A DNA stretch of 64,000 bases from Pseudoalteromonas sp. SMS1 (GCF_021530565.1 NZ_JAKGBI010000002.1:186001-250000), one strand, 5' to 3'. Positions 47,478 through 56,352 are shown, counted from the stretch's first letter. Numbers and translations are program-made. The notes: a model not told the origin generated them from the letters alone.

Positions 47478-48254
47478 ATGTTTAAATTTGGCAGTGAAAT
47501 CAACAATAATGAAGTGACTCCTAACAAGAGTAAAAAGCAAATCGCAATTGCAGAGCGCCATAGAGCGCTATTACTCATTGCGAAGGATATCATTTCAGCT
47601 GAAGGGTTTCATGGCTTTACAATGGATAAGTTGGCGTCAGCCAGTGGCTATTCTAAGGGCACAGTCTATAACCACTTTGCAAGCAAAGAAGATGTCATTG
47701 TAAACATTAGCTGCGAGGCATTAAAAACGCTGGCCCAAATGTATCGAAAAGCGTATGAGTTTGAAGGAGGTAGTCGTGACAAAGTCGTTGCACTTCACGT
47801 TGCCTACCGGATTTTTTCGCGTTTAGAGCCTGTTTTATTCATGTGTGTTTTAACGTCTAAAACCCCGTGGGTAGTAGAAAAAAGTTCGGCTGAAAATATA
47901 GAAAAACAAAATTTAGCAGAAGAGAAGCTTATTGAGATCGCGGATAAGTTTATCCTTGATGCCATTGATGGGGAAGACTTGACACTCGCACCAACGGCCA
48001 GCACGGATGCATTGATATTCGCCAACTGGGCTGTTGCATTTGGGTCAAATGCGCTACTCAACAATGCCACCAACAGCCAATGTATCGAGCGTATCGAAGA
48101 TCCTTATTCGGTATTGTATAACGTCAATATTGTGCTTGATGGCATGAATTGGCAACCGTTATCCAGTCGTAGAGACTATAAAAAGGTCTGGCGAGAGGTT
48201 GAGCAAACAATTTTTGCCAATGAAACGGCTTATTTGGCACAAATAGGCCGCTAA
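47478..48254 (+). CDS. TetR-family transcriptional repressor
   Basis: A 258-residue regulator with an N-terminal TetR HTH (residues ~25-75: AKDIISAEGFHGFTMDKLAS, then SGYSKGTVYNHFASKEDVI). The C-terminal helical ligand domain is longer than in minimal members. It lies directly upstream of the MMPL exporter operon, and the same palindrome family flanks both genes, so it very likely represses itself and the exporter. The inducing ligand is presumably the exported hydrophobic compound, or a membrane stressor. Confidence 0.9.
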   Translation: MFKFGSEINNNEVTPNKSKKQIAIAERHRALLLIAKDIISAEGFHGFTMDKLASASGYSKGTVYNHFASKEDVIVNISCEALKTLAQMYRKAYEFEGGSRDKVVALHVAYRIFSRLEPVLFMCVLTSKTPWVVEKSSAENIEKQNLAEEKLIEIADKFILDAIDGEDLTLAPTASTDALIFANWAVAFGSNALLNNATNSQCIERIEDPYSVLYNVNIVLDGMNWQPLSSRRDYKKVWREVEQTIFANETAYLAQIGR

Positions 48255-48265
48255 GAATAAAGATA

Positions 48266-48293
48266 AACAGCCCGTTTATGACGGGTTTTATTT
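48266..48293 (+). terminator. Terminator after the tetR gene
   Basis: CCCGT (48271-48275) pairs with ACGGG (48281-48285), flanked by A and T runs (TTTTATTT). The short stem implies moderate strength, so transcription of the exporter probably starts anew at the operators downstream. Confidence 0.6.
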
Positions 48294-48300
48294 GAAGTTT

Positions 48301-48396
48301 AAGTGACGAATCGTCACTTTTTTATTTCAAATACATATTTCATCGTTTTTTCAGCAGTGATTGCTGATTTTTTTAACTATTATTGACGTTTCGTCA
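48301..48396. promoter_or_regulatory. Two TetR operator sites upstream of the MMPL exporter
   Basis: Site 1 at 48301-48319 is AAGTGACGA-A-TCGTCACTT, a perfect 9-bp dyad around one base. Site 2 at 48384-48396 is TGACGTTTCGTCA, ending 15 bp before the MMPL ATG. Both share the TGACG...CGTCA core with the two sites before tetR. Site 2 would block the ribosome-proximal promoter region. Confidence 0.8.
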
Positions 48397-48411
48397 CTTT
48401 ATGGAGCTGTT

Positions 48412-50763
48412 ATGGACGATCTATGGCACAGGCGTATTCTCAATTACCCTAAAACTTGGATAGTAATGTGTATGGTCTTTATTGCCGGCGCAACAATGGG
48501 GGCTGGTAAGTTATACTTTCGAGGTGATTACCAAATATTCTTTGACGATACCAACACACAACTATTCGAATTCCAGAAAATAGAATCTATTTTTAACAAA
48601 AGCGATTTGATATCTATTGTAATGGCGCCAAAACAAGGCGACATCTTCACCCCACAAACTTTGCATCTGATCAGAGCGCTTACTGAACAGGCATGGCAAG
48701 TGCCCTACTCTAGCCGCGTTGATTCTATTGCAAACTACCAACATACCTATGCGGAACAAGACGATTTAATTGTGCTCGACTTGATACCCCCTGAATTCAC
48801 TTTTACGGCCAATGAAATAGCAGCAATAAAACAAGTGTCACTCAGTGAGCCGATTTTGAAACAGTCTCTAGTCTCCAGCTCGGGTAAGGTCGCCGTTATC
48901 AATATTACCGTACAATTGCCCGATGCAGACAACACCGAAAAAATGGTTGAGGTGAAAGCGTATGTCAATAACTTAGTTGAATCATATCAAGAACGTTATC
49001 CAGATATGGTATTCCATCAGGCAGGGATTGTTGCCATGAACTATGCCTTTATGCTTTCGTCCCAAGAAGACTTTGCTACCCTCGTGCCTGTGATGCTATT
49101 GCTAGTGATGATCTTTTTAGGTCTTGCGCTGCGCAGCATTGCTGCCGTTGTCTACACTTTAGTCGTCATTGTTGGTGCAGTCTTAGCGACATTAGGGCTT
49201 GCTGGATGGCTTGGCTTTTTCTTAAGTACACCCACGGTTAACGTACCGACAATGATACTCACAATTGCTGTCGCCGACTGTGTGCACATGCTGGCCAGCG
49301 TTCGCCACCATATGCGGCAGGGACTTTCTAAGCAGCAAGCCATCGAAAAAAGCCTTGAACAGAATTGGCTGCCTATCACAATTACCTCGGTCACCACTGC
49401 GCTTGGTTTTATCCTGATGAATAGCCTTGATGTGCCCGTGATCCGTGATTTAGGGAACCTATCAGCGCTGGGGGTTATCTTGGCAGGTACACTGTCACTT
49501 ACGTTACTACCCGCGATGCTCAAAGTACTGCCATTCAAAGTCAACCCAAAGTCAAATACACATAGCCACGACCGTTATGACCAGTTTGCGCTGTGGGTCG
49601 TTCAGCATCATAAAATACTTGGGATCGGTGCACTGCTAGTTGTGTTAGTCAGCGCAGTGAGTATTACTAAAAACCAAGTCAATGATGAAGCGGTGAAGTA
49701 TTTTTCTACTCAGAATGAGTTTCGCCAAGCCGCGGATTTTATGGCCGACAATATTAGTGGAATGAGCTCGTTGAGCATTGCAATAAACAGTGGCAGTGAA
49801 CAAGGGATCAGCAGCCCTGAATTTGTATCGATGCTGGGTAAAGCGACTGAGTGGATGCGTGGGCAACCAGAAATACACCATGTACAAAGCCTCGCAGACA
49901 CGCTCAAACGCTTGAATAAAAATATGCATGGTGACAATGATCAATTTTATACTTTGCCTCAGGATCAAGCACTATCCGCACAGTACTTACTACTGTACGA
50001 AATGTCTCTCCCTTATGGCCTAGACCTAAATAACCAACTTAATTTAGATAAATCATCACTTAAACTTCAGCTCACCATTGATAATCTGGGCAGCAAAGAA
50101 ATGGTTGAACTGGAAACCCGATTGAGAGCTTGGTTCGAACTTAATGCGCCTCAATACGATGTCATGATTTCAAGCCCAACGCTGATGTTTGCCCATATCG
50201 GCGAGCGCAATATGGCCAGTATGCTGCAATCTTTACCAATGGCTTTGTTGCTGATCTCCATGCTCTTAGTACTGTCATTACGCTCTATTCGGCTTGGCCT
50301 TATCAGCCTTATTCCAAATATGGTACCAGCAATAATTGGGTTTGGCATTTGGGGGTTATACAGCGGTGAAATAAACCTCGGCCTCTCTGTTGTTGTCACT
50401 TTAACACTCGGTATTGTAGTCGATGACACAGTGCACTTTTTGTCTAAATATCAAAGCGCAAGAAAACAAGGCCAAAATGCTCAGGAAGCTATTCGCTATG
50501 CGTTTATCACCGTAGGTCGCGCCTTGGCCGTTACTTCTGCCGTGTTAGTAGCGGGCTTTGCACTATTGGGCACATCAGATTTCAGGCTTAACTCCGATAT
50601 GGGACAACTCAGTGCTTTGGTTATTTTCATCGCGCTTATCGTCGATTTTATTTTATTACCTTGTATTTTGCTTTGGTTTGACAAGCACGCGTATGTCAAC
50701 GCGAAGCGCACTAAGGTATCGCCCCCAGCGCTAAGCACGCCCAGTCCACAAGCTAATAACTAA
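48412..50763 (+). CDS. MMPL/RND-superfamily lipid or hydrophobe exporter
   Basis: A 783-residue membrane protein with two related halves, each one helix plus a periplasmic domain plus five helices. The TM4-type motif occurs as MILTIAVADCVHMLASVRHH in the first half and LGIVVDDTVHFLSKYQ in the second, both with the relay Asp residues of the family. This two-domain MMPL architecture is known from exporters of lipids, hopanoids and other hydrophobes. GGAG 5 bases before the ATG at 48412 sets the start. Downstream LolA-like and outer-membrane genes suggest a trans-envelope route. Confidence 0.88.
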   Translation: MDDLWHRRILNYPKTWIVMCMVFIAGATMGAGKLYFRGDYQIFFDDTNTQLFEFQKIESIFNKSDLISIVMAPKQGDIFTPQTLHLIRALTEQAWQVPYSSRVDSIANYQHTYAEQDDLIVLDLIPPEFTFTANEIAAIKQVSLSEPILKQSLVSSSGKVAVINITVQLPDADNTEKMVEVKAYVNNLVESYQERYPDMVFHQAGIVAMNYAFMLSSQEDFATLVPVMLLLVMIFLGLALRSIAAVVYTLVVIVGAVLATLGLAGWLGFFLSTPTVNVPTMILTIAVADCVHMLASVRHHMRQGLSKQQAIEKSLEQNWLPITITSVTTALGFILMNSLDVPVIRDLGNLSALGVILAGTLSLTLLPAMLKVLPFKVNPKSNTHSHDRYDQFALWVVQHHKILGIGALLVVLVSAVSITKNQVNDEAVKYFSTQNEFRQAADFMADNISGMSSLSIAINSGSEQGISSPEFVSMLGKATEWMRGQPEIHHVQSLADTLKRLNKNMHGDNDQFYTLPQDQALSAQYLLLYEMSLPYGLDLNNQLNLDKSSLKLQLTIDNLGSKEMVELETRLRAWFELNAPQYDVMISSPTLMFAHIGERNMASMLQSLPMALLLISMLLVLSLRSIRLGLISLIPNMVPAIIGFGIWGLYSGEINLGLSVVVTLTLGIVVDDTVHFLSKYQSARKQGQNAQEAIRYAFITVGRALAVTSAVLVAGFALLGTSDFRLNSDMGQLSALVIFIALIVDFILLPCILLWFDKHAYVNAKRTKVSPPALSTPSPQANN

Positions 50764-50826
50764 TCACAGAACAAATAGATATTGCGGACAACCTGCAATA
50801 CCTACGTGAACAAACAGGAGTTAACC

Positions 50827-51621
50827 ATGAAAATAGCAATAAAAGCCACTTTAATCACAGGTCTGATGGCGACCAGCTTGATGAGTGCATTTACAGGACA
50901 CGCGGATCAGAGTAAGGGACTAGAATTGGCGAAACTACGTAAGCAAGCAGATAGCGGTTGGCAAGATTCACAGGCGACCCTAACCATGGAGTTAAAAAAT
51001 GCAGCAGGTGATACCAGCCTCAGAAAGCTGCGCATCAAATCACTGGAAGTTAACAACGATGGTGACAAAGGCTTGACCATTTTTGATACACCTCGAGATG
51101 TCAAAGGCACGGCATTTTTGAACCATTCTCATGCTGCAAAACCCGATGATCAATGGCTCTATTTACCCGCCTTGAAACGCGTTAAACGCATCGCTTCGCG
51201 TAATAAATCAGGGCCATTCATGGGCAGCGAATTTGCTTATGAAGATCTCAGCTCGTTTGAACTAGAAAAATATACATTTCATTTCATCGAAGAAACCACA
51301 CTGGGTGATCAAGGTGTTTATTTAATTGAACAAGTGCCCGTAGACCGTTACTCCGGCTACACAAAACAGCGCGTTTGGTTGGCTAAGTCTCACTATCAAC
51401 CACTAAAAGTGGAGTTCTACGATAGAAAAAACGCGCTATTAAAAACGCTAGAGCTAAAAGATTATCAAAAATACTTAGAGAAGTTTTGGCGTGCCAATAC
51501 CTTGGTTATGAATAACGTGCAGACTCAAAAAGCAACCACACTCACGACTACCAAATTAAAATTTAAGACTGGTCTTGAAGTGAATGACTTTAATAAAGCC
51601 AGCCTGAAGCGCGCGAGGTAA
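50827..51621 (+). CDS. LolA-like periplasmic carrier (outer-membrane lipoprotein-sorting type)
   Basis: A 264-residue exported protein with signal peptide cleavage near GHA-DQ (residue 27). Family segments are the LTIFDTPRDVKGTAFL strand, DDQWLYLPALKRVKRIAS and SGPFMGSEFAYEDLSSFEL, typical of LolA-like proteins that pair with MMPL exporters. The fold offers a hydrophobic cavity that could carry a lipid between the exporter and the outer membrane. AGGAG precedes the ATG at 50827. The next gene follows after 2 bp. Confidence 0.85.
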   Translation: MKIAIKATLITGLMATSLMSAFTGHADQSKGLELAKLRKQADSGWQDSQATLTMELKNAAGDTSLRKLRIKSLEVNNDGDKGLTIFDTPRDVKGTAFLNHSHAAKPDDQWLYLPALKRVKRIASRNKSGPFMGSEFAYEDLSSFELEKYTFHFIEETTLGDQGVYLIEQVPVDRYSGYTKQRVWLAKSHYQPLKVEFYDRKNALLKTLELKDYQKYLEKFWRANTLVMNNVQTQKATTLTTTKLKFKTGLEVNDFNKASLKRAR

Positions 51622-51623
51622 GC

Positions 51624-52790
51624 ATGAAACTGACTGCATTGTGCGGTTGTGCCACTTTATTTGCTTTGAGTCATACAGCCCATGCAGAGTCATGGCAGCA
51701 AAGTGGTGAAGTCCAAATTCAGCAACGCGGCTTCTTCCAAAAAAGCCCTCACTCAGACAAGGCACCGAAGCATTGGCAAGGCGCCTTCATGGTGGAGCCC
51801 CTTTGGCAGAAAGTCACAGAGTCAAGCCTAACATCTGTCAAACTATTTGGACGTATTGATAGCCATGACAAAGCACGCACACATTGGGACATACGAGAAC
51901 TGTCTTATCTCACTTACTGGGGAGACTACGAATTTAAAATTGGCATCGATAAGGTATTTTGGGGAGTAACCGAGTCACAGCACCTCGTAGATGTTATCAA
52001 CCAGACCGACTCCGTTGAAGGGTTTGATGGCGAAGATAAGCTCGGGCAACCTATGGTGCAGTTTAAAGCCATCAAAGAAATAGGTACTTTTGACTTTTGG
52101 CTACTGCCTTATTTTAGAGCGCGCACACTGGCGAGTACCGAAGGAAGGCTCGCACTCCCCACGCCATTGCAAGATGCACAGTATGAATCAAGTAATGAAC
52201 AACATACGCTGGATTTTGCAATACGCTACAGCCATACCATAGAAGATTGGGATATTGGTGTAAGCTACTTTAACGGTACAAATCGTGAGCCCTATTTACA
52301 ACACAGTCTAAGTGGGATTACTCCGTTCTACGCGCAAATGTGGCAGTTAGGCACAGATATACAAGGTGTCTTTGGTGATTGGTTGTTAAAATTTGAGGCT
52401 ATTCATAGAGATAGCCTCGAATCACACTTTGCAATGACCACTGGGTTTGAGTACACCCAAGTGGGGATTTTCGACACGGCGATGGATTTGGGGTGGATCG
52501 CCGAATACAGCTTTAGTGAACAAGAAAATGCCATTAACCAAAATGACGTCTTTGTGGGTTGGCGACTCGCATTCAACGACATGGATGGCTATGAAGTGCT
52601 GTTTGGATTAAACCAAGACTTAGATTCACAACACACTTTTTCGGCTAAACTTGAAGCCTCAGGGCGCCTAGGTGAAAATTGGAAATGGCAAATAGATGCG
52701 TGGGCGTTTGCGAGTAACAACCTCAGCGAGCCGCTATTTATATTTAAAGATGAGGACTTTGTTGAAGCATCTTTGTCTTATTATTTTTAG
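51624..52790 (+). CDS. Outer-membrane beta-barrel protein of the MMPL cassette
   Basis: A 388-residue exported protein (signal peptide ends THAHA-like, near residue 22). It has alternating amphipathic strands, many aromatic residues and a terminal Phe (SLSYYF), as in outer-membrane barrels. It resembles DUF1302-like or porin-like proteins found with MMPL/LolA-like genes. It is translated right after the carrier gene (2-bp gap) and is the last gene of the cassette. Precise family is not certain. Function inferred from context: outer-membrane acceptor or exit for the cargo. Confidence 0.72.
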   Translation: MKLTALCGCATLFALSHTAHAESWQQSGEVQIQQRGFFQKSPHSDKAPKHWQGAFMVEPLWQKVTESSLTSVKLFGRIDSHDKARTHWDIRELSYLTYWGDYEFKIGIDKVFWGVTESQHLVDVINQTDSVEGFDGEDKLGQPMVQFKAIKEIGTFDFWLLPYFRARTLASTEGRLALPTPLQDAQYESSNEQHTLDFAIRYSHTIEDWDIGVSYFNGTNREPYLQHSLSGITPFYAQMWQLGTDIQGVFGDWLLKFEAIHRDSLESHFAMTTGFEYTQVGIFDTAMDLGWIAEYSFSEQENAINQNDVFVGWRLAFNDMDGYEVLFGLNQDLDSQHTFSAKLEASGRLGENWKWQIDAWAFASNNLSEPLFIFKDEDFVEASLSYYF

Positions 52791-52850
52791 CATGTACGCA
52801 GAGAAAATAGGTGCAGGGAGCCCACTGAGTGCTCCCCATTTTGGGGTAAG

Positions 52851-53264
52851 TCATCCGCCCTGGTGATAACGAGCCAGTGATGTTAAACATGCCAATGCTT
52901 TTTGTGCATCTCGACAAGGCACAAAAATATGATCATGGTAAAACCCAGCCACGACATTGGCACTGATGTTTTCATTACCTAACGCGTTTGCAAACGCAGC
53001 GGTTAAACCAACCGCTTCTAAACTAGAGTGCACATTTAGCGTAATGCATCGGTAGCCACCCTCATACTTCAACCCAAGCGCTGCGGCATGCGGCTGTTGC
53101 ATTATAATTGTCACCCCCTCTTGCTCTCTAAACAGCCCTTTGACCTGTTGCAAAGCCACCCTACCCAGGGCGGCTTCGTCAACGACCGCAAAGGCGAATT
53201 CCTCTGTCAGTAGTTCTGGTTCCATACTTGAAAGCAATACGGATAAGCGCGTTTCACCCACCAT
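52851..53264 (-). CDS. ACT-domain protein (COG3602-like)
   Basis: A 137-residue cytosolic protein with features of the small two-domain ACT family: an N-terminal ETRLSVLLSSMEPELL and a C-terminal ACT unit (GYRCITLNVHSSLEAVGLTA, then ISANVVAGFYHDHIFVP). ACT domains usually sense amino acids or nucleotides; no catalytic domain is attached. The ATG at 53264 is chosen over the GTG at 53267 for its AAGGGG site 6 bases upstream. GC-rich hairpins at 52816-52846 lie between it and the convergent outer-membrane gene. Confidence 0.72.
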   Translation of the reverse strand: MVGETRLSVLLSSMEPELLTEEFAFAVVDEAALGRVALQQVKGLFREQEGVTIIMQQPHAAALGLKYEGGYRCITLNVHSSLEAVGLTAAFANALGNENISANVVAGFYHDHIFVPCRDAQKALACLTSLARYHQGG

Positions 53265-53324
53265 CACAATCCCCTTCTTATTTTTAAATTCGTATAAGGC
53301 CTTAATTCACTGCTTCTCTGTACT

Positions 53325-53546
53325 TTATTGTTCATCTTGTTTTTGCTTTTTCCGCTGTGTTTGTTTTGCTCGCTCTAAGTTTTTAAATTGAGGAGGCGGT
53401 ATAGGAAACAGCGAAATAAGCGGCATCAACGCTAAGAAAAAGAACGCCCCTTTGGGCATTTTTTTGGCCCATTTAACCACTTTGTACAATGGAAAAGCCA
53501 AAATCACAATCGCCACTACCGTGTACATGATAACTTGCCAGCTCAT
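53325..53546 (-). CDS. Small hypothetical membrane protein
   Basis: A 73-residue protein with two hydrophobic helices (about 6-24 and 33-50) and a basic C-terminal tail rich in Lys, Gln and Arg. AGGGAG lies 5 bases before the ATG, which supports translation. No family recognised. It precedes the ACT gene in the same direction. Confidence 0.6.
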   Translation of the reverse strand: MSWQVIMYTVVAIVILAFPLYKVVKWAKKMPKGAFFFLALMPLISLFPIPPPQFKNLERAKQTQRKKQKQDEQ

Positions 53547-53710
53547 TTATCTCCCTTCACAAAACCGAGTTCAACTGGTTATTAACTTGGGGGAAAAAGA
53601 CTCACTTTCAAGAAAAGGACCTGAAATTATTGTCACTGCATTTTTTAGTACTAACTCAAGTGATTGATATACAATAAACCTGTGCACTACAAAAGAAAGA
53701 GGATTGGGCC

Positions 53711-54418
53711 GTGGCATCGATGCATCAGAGTAATGATCAACAAGAACAAGCAATTGCAGATTTAATTCTGGCAATCCGCAGTAAGGACTTAGATAAAATC
53801 CGCCATGCGTATGCAAAGCATGGCGACTTGGACCAAGCTGCGCAACTTAAATTCTGTTTCGAAACCGCCCTATCACAACCTAATAATTATGAGCACTATC
53901 AAAATATTGCTGCGCAATGCATTGTAGCGCATGGTTTACCATCGGGTGTCATTGCGGGTTTGAATAATAGTGAACGCATTACTTTTTTCATGCCTGCGTT
54001 ACAAGCCAGTGAAGCTTATGCACAAACAAATCATCAAGGTAACACGTTTCTGCACACCCTGTTCGCCAATCCAGAGCTCCCCCTTCCACCATTCAACTTT
54101 ATCCGTTCTCTACTTTTGTTTGAACGCAATGAGTCACTCGTTAGCGCGCTGAGAGTCCGCAATCAGCATAACCTCACACCAATTGAATGTTATTTTATTT
54201 ATAACCTCAAAGACGCCCAACTACCTGAGCACGAACTCACGGCTCTATTTGCTTTAATTGAAGCAGAAAGGGCAGATCAATCCCAACCAGATATGAGCAA
54301 CCTCAAACACATCAAGTCAGCCTTAAAAAGCGTAACGTATGATAGAGATGCTCGCCCATTGCTGGTCATTGCAAGCTATTATCAAACACCGGTAGAGGCG
54401 TTGTATAATTTACATTAA
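53711..54418 (+). CDS. Hypothetical protein, possibly helical repeat
   Basis: A 235-residue soluble protein, mostly helical, with ankyrin-like spacing in places (for example NHQGNTFLHTLFANPELPLP and RNQHNLTPIECYFIYN). No enzyme motif is seen. It starts at GTG (53711) with GAGGA 7 bases upstream; the ATG three codons later is the alternative. It overlaps the convergent GNAT gene by 9 bases. I do not recognise the family. Confidence 0.62.
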   Translation: MASMHQSNDQQEQAIADLILAIRSKDLDKIRHAYAKHGDLDQAAQLKFCFETALSQPNNYEHYQNIAAQCIVAHGLPSGVIAGLNNSERITFFMPALQASEAYAQTNHQGNTFLHTLFANPELPLPPFNFIRSLLLFERNESLVSALRVRNQHNLTPIECYFIYNLKDAQLPEHELTALFALIEAERADQSQPDMSNLKHIKSALKSVTYDRDARPLLVIASYYQTPVEALYNLH

Positions 54419-54988
54419 ATGTTGGGCAGTAATTTTATATAAACAATGTGCTTGCAAGGGGTGCCCCGAGGGTAAATTAGGGTGTAAAAAGTCTTGTCCT
54501 ACATTCTTCATTCCTAATCGGTTCATCAGTTTTTGGGAAGGCAGGTTAGACAATGCGGTAAAAGCATAAACTTCTTGCAAGTTTAGCGTTTCAAACGCAA
54601 ACGTAAGCACAGCCTGTGCCGCTTCACGGGCATACCCCACTCCCCAGTAACGGCGTGCAAGTCGCCAACCAATTTCCATAAAGGGCCGATTGGGGTCAAC
54701 TTGAGTTTGCCAATGCAATCCTACAAAGCCAATAAACACCTCTGGTAACCCTTCATTACGCACAGTCAGTGCCCAAAAGCCGTAGCCATTTTCAGCAATA
54801 AGCCCTGCGAATTTGTCCACCAAGACATCACTTTCTCTTGCAGACAAAAGCGCCGGGAAATAACGCATCACTTCAGGATCTGAGCTCATGCTGGCAAATA
54901 TTTCTTTGTCAGAATCACACCACTGCCGTAACCTCAGGCGCGGCGTTTTTAACTCCGCGATGTGACCAAGCACAGGCTTATTCAACAT
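54410..54988 (-). CDS. GNAT-family N-acetyltransferase, RimJ/RimL-like
   Basis: A 192-residue acetyltransferase: N-terminal ELKTPRLRLRQW, central FIGFVGLHW and FMEIGWRLARRYWGVGYARE (acetyl-CoA motif), and C-terminal NLPSQKLMNRLGM. It probably acetylates a protein N-terminus, antibiotic or small amine. It overlaps the upstream sirtuin gene by 11 bases, so both are translated from one mRNA. The start at 54988 is an ATG; a TTG two codons up is possible. Confidence 0.87.
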   Translation of the reverse strand: MLNKPVLGHIAELKTPRLRLRQWCDSDKEIFASMSSDPEVMRYFPALLSARESDVLVDKFAGLIAENGYGFWALTVRNEGLPEVFIGFVGLHWQTQVDPNRPFMEIGWRLARRYWGVGYAREAAQAVLTFAFETLNLQEVYAFTALSNLPSQKLMNRLGMKNVGQDFLHPNLPSGHPLQAHCLYKITAQHLM

Positions 54989-55697
54989 GAGCAATATATT
55001 CCCGCGCCGTCATAGGAAAATACTGCACGTTATCATGCAGAATGTGCGCAGGGGATGGATCGACTACATCGACTGGTATCGCCTTATGCCTCGCAACATC
55101 TAAAGCCATTTGGGTGATATTGACACTGAACGATGTCCCCATAAATACTATCTTTGTCGCATCCCACATGCGCTTTTGTGCCTTTTCAATGCCATATAAT
55201 TCAGTATAAAACTCATCAAACAGCAGTACATAAGGCTTATAAGAAGCATTCAACTGCGGACCTTTTGTAGAAATCTTAAATAATTCTAACAAAGAGGCGG
55301 TTAAATTGTTTTCATCAATTTGTTCCCATGGCGCAGCTTCAATTGACACCATCTCACCTTGCTCATGAAAAATTGTCATCTTATCAATTCGGCCATGAAT
55401 AGAAATAAAGTCCTTATTGCCTGCTTTACCATCTAAGCCATCAATATTTTGTGTGATCAGATTTTTGTCTGCGAGCCATTGATGTACCGTATTGGGACCA
55501 TGGTGCCGGTAGGTCACAAAGCGATGATAGTACCATTTTAAGAATTCGGCAGGGTTGTCTTGATACATGGCTCGAGTTGCCATTTGTTGAGGTGTATAAT
55601 TTCTGCTGCCAATAGTCCAAAAGCCATCTTCGCCACGAAATGTCGGAATGCCACTTTCAGCACTTACACCAGCGCCTGTAATATAGAGAGTTGTCAT
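54978..55697 (-). CDS. SIR2-family NAD-dependent deacylase lacking zinc cysteines
   Basis: A 239-residue sirtuin. NAD-binding GAGVSAESGIPTFRG lies at residues 8-22, QNID at 83-86, the catalytic His at 101 in ISIHGRIDKM, and a C-terminal MGTSFSVNITQMA loop. Typical sirtuins carry two CxxC pairs for a structural zinc after the catalytic His; this protein has no cysteine at all. It could be a deacylase with an altered small domain, an ADP-ribosyltransferase or an NADase-like variant. The coupled GNAT gene suggests opposing acylation and deacylation (inference). Confidence 0.85.
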   Translation of the reverse strand: MTTLYITGAGVSAESGIPTFRGEDGFWTIGSRNYTPQQMATRAMYQDNPAEFLKWYYHRFVTYRHHGPNTVHQWLADKNLITQNIDGLDGKAGNKDFISIHGRIDKMTIFHEQGEMVSIEAAPWEQIDENNLTASLLELFKISTKGPQLNASYKPYVLLFDEFYTELYGIEKAQKRMWDATKIVFMGTSFSVNITQMALDVARHKAIPVDVVDPSPAHILHDNVQYFPMTAREYIAHVE

Positions 55698-55778
55698 GTC
55701 ATTTGCTCTGATTCGATAATCATGGGAGATTTATCGTATCTTGTCGGAATTAACTCCTTGATGCAAATTGTAAAGTCT

Positions 55779-56237
55779 TTAATGTGCTGACGCCTTTTTC
55801 ATCCACCGTGATTTATTTTTAATGCAAAAACTATGGATGCGTCCCCCCGTGGACTTATCTCTTTTACAGGCATATTGCACCGCTTCAAATGCACTTTTGC
55901 CGAAATCCATCGCTGCGATAGCCCAGTTTGCTCCCGAGCCAATGGCCCAATTTACTTCCAAGGGCTCAATAAAGCGTTTACCGTGCCTAATTTCTCCGTA
56001 AAACACGTTATCTCTTTTATCAATAAAGAAAAAGGTACATTCGATGGCTTCAAAACAGTTTTTTCGCCAATTACTTAGTAAGTGATAAATCTCTGCACAA
56101 TTACCTGTAGCAAAAACATAGCCATTGTGAACTGGCTGACATTTTTGCGCATGGTGAGTAACAATGGTTTTTGCTGTTGAAGTTAAACTGTCGACGCAGA
56201 TGGTTTGTGTGGGGTGATGATACGCTATCGTAGTCAA
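55779..56237 (-). CDS. Proteasome beta-subunit-like Ntn hydrolase with TTG start
   Basis: A 152-residue protein. The frame reads further upstream, but the TTG at 56237 is preferred. AAGGAG lies exactly 6 bases before it, and the product begins M-T-T-I-A-Y, placing Thr2 as the N-terminal nucleophile after Met removal. Other family marks are the CVDSLTST strand and the C-terminal AIGSGANWAIAAMDFGKSA helix. This is the beta-subunit fold of HslV/20S proteins but shorter, like phage- or island-borne members. It may be a self-compartmentalised peptidase; no ATPase partner (HslU-like) is in the window. Confidence 0.72.
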   Translation of the reverse strand: MTTIAYHHPTQTICVDSLTSTAKTIVTHHAQKCQPVHNGYVFATGNCAEIYHLLSNWRKNCFEAIECTFFFIDKRDNVFYGEIRHGKRFIEPLEVNWAIGSGANWAIAAMDFGKSAFEAVQYACKRDKSTGGRIHSFCIKNKSRWMKKASAH

Positions 56238-56352
56238 ATAATACTCCTTATATGTCAAATAGCACTTAAGCTAACCTAACAATATCGCTAACAACAGGAC
56301 AATTATGCCCTTATTCAGGAAATTATTACCTACTTTTGGATAGCGAATATCA

